64,000 nucleotides of DNA from Prevotellaceae bacterium UBA1391 (GTDB lineage: Bacteria; Bacteroidota; Bacteroidia; Bacteroidales; Bacteroidaceae), in the NCBI GenBank assembly GCA_002305265.1, contig DBQP01000016.1, positions 1 through 64,000 of the forward strand. The letters are read 5' to 3'. Position 1 is the first letter of the stretch, and every line of letters starts with the position of its first letter. The position numbers and the translations under genes were made by a program. Of this stretch, positions 61,701-64,000 are shown one piece after another. The notes beneath the pieces are model-generated. The model had not been told where the DNA came from and did not search any database. It worked only from the letters and a program-made list of their open reading frames with translations.

Positions 61701-61906
61701 CGCTCGGCGTCGCCGTCATCGGCGGTCTCACCGTCGCCACCGTCCTCACGCTCATCTACACCCCCGCCATGGCCTGCATCTTCGCCGGCAACGGCTTCAA
61801 GGTGACCCGCCGTGCATGGCGCCAGAAGCTCGAGCTCGACGCCTACTGGAAGGAGCACGCACAGGAAGAGCTCAAGCTCATCGCCGAAGACGAGACCAAC
61901 AACTAA
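58715..61906 (+). CDS. RND family efflux transporter permease
   Basis: 1063 residues, AcrB/MdtB-like with twelve membrane helices and two large periplasmic loops. The transmembrane proton-relay motif GNVVDDAIVVLENV carries the two Asp residues. GASSNDMENNVTRPLENTLN and the late IGIVVKNGIVLIDMT are standard for the hydrophobe/amphiphile efflux group. It would export drugs, bile salts or detergents by proton antiport. Start at 58715 (MSIYEGAVKRPIMTS) matches the family. The 45-nt C-terminal tail is hydrophilic. Confidence 0.96.
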   Translation: MSIYEGAVKRPIMTSLAFFAVLVFGLFSLIKLPIDLYPDIDTNTIMVLTYYNGASSNDMENNVTRPLENTLNSVEHLKHISSNSKEGVSIVTLEFEYGYDIDVLTNDVRDKLDMVSSSLPSEANQPIIFKFSTDMIPILLLSVQAEESQQALYKILDDNVASPLARVDGVGTVSISGAPQREINVYMDPNKMEAYGLSAAQVSAAIAAENRNTTNGSIDIGSNTYTVRAEGEFTDPQQMYNVVVGESNGAKVYLRDVARIVDNVEERAQQTYNFGKQGAMIVIQKQSGANSVAISNKVIEMLPELRKNLPSDVKLDVMINTSDNILNTIGSLQETIFYALLFVVLVVFAFLGRWRATVIISITIPMSLIASFIYLYATGGSLNMISLSCLSIAIGNVVDDAIVVLENVTTHIERGSSPKQAAIHATNEVAISVIASTLTMIAVFFPLTMVSGMSGVLFRELGWMMCIIMTVSTVSALSFTPMLCSQMLRLQKKQSRMFKLLYGPVQRALDKLDQWYERRVNWAVRHRWTIMIGSAAFFILSIVVSQAIGIKNEFFPANDSGRVGVVLELPVGTRKEKALEIGQKVAKIWMDRYGKDLEALNFTVGQAGDDNTFASLQTNGANIVSFNVLFVPSNERERGLVSICDEMRVDCKAIPEIAKYQVNLGGNSSGGMGGQSTATFEIYGYDLDATRAVADTLKARLLQNEMVGQVTISRSDDTPELVVDFDRDKLASLGIGLSDAAAAVRNLISGSLMSYYREDGEEYDIKVRYEPTARQSVDDIYNMLIPTASGNIRVRDIATITESSIPPTIERKDRQRIVTVDAVLKDGYALSDGVALGRSIYTKMEIPNGINVQVAGSYEDQQDSNRDLGTLAILIFILVFIVMAAQFESLTYPFIIIMSVPFALSGVLFALSFTGTTLNIMSMLGAIMLIGIVVKNGIVLIDMTTLYRERGYGAIRAAVTAARSRLRPILMTSLTTIFGMVPMAVSQGVGSEMWRPLGVAVIGGLTVATVLTLIYTPAMACIFAGNGFKVTRRAWRQKLELDAYWKEHAQEELKLIAEDETNN

Positions 61907-61994
61907 TCCAGCGAGCCGGGCGGAGACGCGCAACGCGCAACGCCGCCACCGCAGCCCCGCCCGGCAACCTCACACCCCACAAAACGGAACAAAG

Positions 61995-62288
61995 ATGAAA
62001 AGTATCCTCATCACATTCGACCAGGCCCTCCTGCAGCTCGTCCTCGGCGCGCTGGGCCGCTCCAACCTCCGCGGATTCACCATGCTGGAACAAGTGCAGG
62101 GCACAGGCAGCACGACCGGCGACCCCCACATGGGAAGCCACGCTTGGCCCAGCATGAACTCGGCCATCCTCACCGTCGTCCCCGAGGAGCAAGCCCCCGT
62201 CCTGCTCCAGCGCCTCAAGCAGATCGACGACGACAACCCCATGCTCGGCCTCCGCGCCTTCCAGTGGAACATCGAGGCCAGCGTCTGA
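61995..62288 (+). CDS. PG0541-type transporter-associated small protein
   Basis: 97 residues from the ATG at 61995, preceded by GGAACAAAG. The sequence (MKSILITFDQALLQLVLGAL, GDPHMGSHAWPSMNSAILTVV, LRAFQWNIEASV) resembles the PG0541 family of PII-like small cytoplasmic proteins encoded next to RND efflux genes in Bacteroidales. A regulatory role on the pump is inferred from the PII-like fold and location; biochemical function is not known. It is the last gene of the operon. Confidence 0.85.
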   Translation: MKSILITFDQALLQLVLGALGRSNLRGFTMLEQVQGTGSTTGDPHMGSHAWPSMNSAILTVVPEEQAPVLLQRLKQIDDDNPMLGLRAFQWNIEASV

Positions 62289-62382
62289 AGGCCGGACCTC
62301 AACGCCAGACACCACCGGCAGGCACATCAACGCCCGCCGCACCCACCGCACAGCAACGACCGCCACACCGTCCGACAAAGAC

Positions 62383-62550
62383 GAGCGCAGTCGTTCTCAA
62401 CAACGAACGCAGTCGTTTTCCGAAACGACTGCGTTCTTTTTTTCCACCTTCCGCAACCCCGTCCCCCTCCCCACTCCATCCCGCCACCACGAGAAGGCCT
62501 TCTTGCCGCCCCACGAAGGCCTTCGCAAGCCATCACGAAGGCCTTCCCAA
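62383..62550. repeat. 22-bp palindrome array A21, 6 units in register
   Basis: Cores start at 62383 (GAGCGCAGTC), 62405 (GAACGCAGTC), 62427 (GACTGCGTTC), then 62493, 62515 and 62537 (GAAGGCCTTC). The 66-bp gap equals exactly three units, so register is kept across decayed sequence. It lies between the convergent efflux operon and GT2 gene. Confidence 0.92.
62405..62443 (+). terminator. Intrinsic terminator formed by two array units
   Basis: GAACGCAGTCGTTT (62405-62418) and AAACGACTGCGTTC (62423-62436) are perfect reverse complements around a 4-nt loop, followed by seven T residues (62437-62443). The two arms are adjacent 22-bp units of array A21 in opposite orientation. It fits a terminator for the efflux operon, whose last stop is at 62288. 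Confidence 0.85.
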
Positions 62551-62701
62551 AACCATCCGCACACGCCCCCACCTCGGCGCGAAGCCCCAGCCGCACCTGC
62601 CCATGCGCAGGGCGAAAAAAATAGTGCGCCTGCACGACCCTCGTCGTGCAAGCGCACCATCCGCTCGCGCCACCACGGCGCACCGCGCGGCCCTCCGCCC
62701 G

Positions 62702-63598
62702 TCAGCGCGGCAGCGACAGGAAAAAGCCCAGCTTGTAGAAAGCAAACAACAGCAGCGACGGCCGCCGTCCCAGCAGCTGGCGGCGCAGCAGCGGACGCGT
62801 GCAGCGGAAGACCCACCGCACCACCGCGGCCATCCCGCAGTGCCGCACACGCAGCGCCATGCGGCCGACATGACTGTACCGTTCCATCTGCCCGCCCAGC
62901 CGGCGCAACGTGCGCAGCGCCGTCTCGGTCTTGGCCAGAAACACGTCGTTCGGCTCCAGCCCCACGTGCACCAGCCATTGGTCCACATGCACCACAGGCA
63001 CACCACGCCGCATGAGCTCCAGCCCGAACAGCGCATCCTCGTAGCCATAGTCCGTGCAGCGCTCGTCGAAGCGAATCGACTGGAACAGCGCACGGCGCAC
63101 CAGCAGGTTGAACGTCGACATGTGGCGATAGGGGTGCAACTGCCGGAAGCGTGCCGCCCGCCGCCCGTCGGCATGCCGCTCATAGCGGTAGCGCAGCGTG
63201 GCCGCCGCATTCGGATTCACCGCCGGATGGCACAGCCCGCCGCAGACGACGTCGGCCTCGCCCGCCGCCTCCACATAGCTGCGCAGCGAGAAAGACGGCG
63301 GCACGCAGGCATCGCTGTCGACAAACAGCAGCCATTCGCCCCGCGCCTCGTCCGCCAGCCGGTTGCGCATGGCAGCCCGTCCCAGATTCCGCGCCGCCCG
63401 CACCAGCCGCACCAGCTGCGCATCCAGCGCAGGCAGCGCGTCGAGCGCCGCCACCACCGCTGCGTCGCGGCTGGCGTCGTCGCCCACAACAATCTCAGCA
63501 TCAGCGCCGAGCGCGCTCTCGCGCACACAGCCAGTCAACTGCTCCACCAGCCGGGTGCAGTCGTAGTCGAAGGTCGGAATCAGAATCGAAAGCTTCAT
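62702..63598 (-). CDS. Family 2 glycosyltransferase
   Basis: 298 residues. GT-A fold: MKLSILIPTFDYDCTRLVEQL, AEIVVGDDAS, a DxD-type motif in WLLFVDSDACVP, and GYEDALFGLELMRRG where the Glu-Asp pair is expected at the catalytic base position. The C-terminal 60 residues are basic and hydrophobic and may touch the membrane. It would add a sugar to a surface polysaccharide; donor unknown. The -7 element at 63607 leaves a leader of only a few bases. Confidence 0.9.
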   Translation of the reverse strand: MKLSILIPTFDYDCTRLVEQLTGCVRESALGADAEIVVGDDASRDAAVVAALDALPALDAQLVRLVRAARNLGRAAMRNRLADEARGEWLLFVDSDACVPPSFSLRSYVEAAGEADVVCGGLCHPAVNPNAAATLRYRYERHADGRRAARFRQLHPYRHMSTFNLLVRRALFQSIRFDERCTDYGYEDALFGLELMRRGVPVVHVDQWLVHVGLEPNDVFLAKTETALRTLRRLGGQMERYSHVGRMALRVRHCGMAAVVRWVFRCTRPLLRRQLLGRRPSLLLFAFYKLGFFLSLPR

Positions 63599-63606
63599 GG
63601 CGACAG

Positions 63607-63636
63607 CAAAAATACGAAAATTCGCCCAATCGGCCC
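63607..63636 (-). promoter_or_regulatory. Promoter of the GT2 gene
   Basis: CAAAAATA (63607-63614) reads TATTTTTG on the minus strand, with TTGG near 63632-63635 at about 20-bp spacing. The start codon at 63598 lies nine bases after the element, so the mRNA would be nearly leaderless. Confidence 0.65.
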
Positions 63637-63688
63637 CGCAATCATGAAAGAAAACGTGCGAAAAAATGGAAAAGCGCGGAGAAATCCG

Positions 63689-63696
63689 TAACTTTG
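63689..63696 (+). promoter_or_regulatory. -7 element of alaS
   Basis: TAACTTTG is identical to the rplM element, followed by GCGGCG, about 77 bp before the alaS ATG. Confidence 0.7.
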
Positions 63697-63772
63697 CGGC
63701 GCTGAAGCATTTTCGTCAGAAAAAGCCCATCCCAACACGGCAACAACTCCCCCCTACAGCACAATCACAACT

Positions 63773-64000
63773 ATGATGACAGCAAAAGAAATAAGAAACT
63801 CCTACAAGAACTTCTTCGAAAGCAAAGGCCACACCATCTACCCGTCGGCACCGATGGTCGTCAAGGACGACCCGACGCTGATGTTCACCAACGCCGGCAT
63901 GAACCCCTGGAAAGACATCATCCTCGGCACCAGCGATCCCGAGCCACGCCGGCGCGCCGACTCGCAGAAGTGCCTGCGCGTGAGCGGCAAGCACAACGAC
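63773..64000 (+). CDS. alaS: Alanyl-tRNA synthetase, N-terminal part
   Basis: The first 76 codons only; the gene runs off the right edge. MMTAKEIRNSYKNFFESKGHTIYPSAPMVVKDDPTLMFTNAGMNPWKD is the class II catalytic-core start of AlaRS, including the conserved FTNAGM motif. The last visible residues KCLRVSGKHND also fit AlaRS. It attaches alanine to tRNA-Ala. A start one codon later is equally possible. Confidence 0.97.
   Translation, partial: MMTAKEIRNSYKNFFESKGHTIYPSAPMVVKDDPTLMFTNAGMNPWKDIILGTSDPEPRRRADSQKCLRVSGKHND

Noticed and set aside
59876..61933. A 685-codon minus-strand frame opposite the RND gene
   Set aside because: His/Asp/Glu-rich antisense reading of a well-conserved transporter gene.

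Overview
The window is a GC-rich chromosomal segment of a Bacteroidota bacterium, most likely order Bacteroidales and plausibly Prevotellaceae (the family is inferred). The main pointers are the gene families (two DUF4230 genes, DUF3822, an OMP_b-brl_3 outer-membrane barrel, a PG0541-type protein beside an RND pump, LpxK, MenA), a tmRNA tag ending in YALAA, and about fifteen sites matching the Bacteroidetes -7 promoter element TAnnTTTG, several with a TTG-like -33 element about 20 bp upstream. There is no sign of phage, plasmid or insertion sequences. The genes are ordinary chromosomal housekeeping and accessory genes.

Layout. 1-11 kb: the start of an outer-membrane barrel-type protein, a GH3 beta-glycosidase with an unusual N-terminal DUF1573 domain, a secreted esterase, a DPP-IV-like peptidase, two DUF4230 proteins and a radical SAM protein. 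11.7-15 kb: translation genes rplM-rpsI, rpsB and tsf. 15.5-24.4 kb: a RecD/Dda-type helicase, an operon of a membrane protein, DUF3822, rsmD and manA, then a uracil-DNA glycosylase-family protein, a lipoprotein and a 5'-nucleotidase. 24.5-36 kb: an iron/heme/cobalamin-type ABC importer, an M48 lipoprotein, aroB, rfbC with an MFS transporter, tRNA-Asp, and a MORN protein-menA-CPBP operon. 36.7-44.5 kb: a large outer-membrane barrel protein, a DUF2807-like protein, tmRNA, and a glycosyltransferase-LicD pair. 44.9-55 kb: cca, a GH105 hydrolase, sppA, lpxK-punA, thiL, a YqiA-like esterase and a GH16 glucanase. 55.3-64 kb: tetR-tolC-MFP-RND-PG0541 efflux operon, a GT2 glycosyltransferase and the start of alaS.

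The secreted GH3, GH105, GH16, esterase and peptidase suggest a degrader of plant or algal polysaccharide and of peptides. MenA and the ABC importer point to anaerobic respiration and metal, heme or corrinoid uptake. RfbC, ManA, LpxK, LicD and the glycosyltransferases serve surface glycans.

The most striking feature is outside the genes. At least sixteen intergenic spacers carry short tandem arrays with a period of 22 bp, about two helical turns. Ten of these spacers share a 12-bp dyad core of the form CGAnnGCnnTCG (for example CGAAGGCCTTCG, CGAACGCAGTCG and its reverse complement CGACTGCGTTCG). The other six have unrelated sequences but the same 22-bp step, sometimes as 44- or 66-bp higher-order repeats. 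The arrays occur in divergent, co-directional and convergent spacers, and in at least two places two neighbouring units form an intrinsic-terminator-like hairpin followed by a T run. I do not recognise this as a named element family. It is my candidate for the undescribed system in the window.
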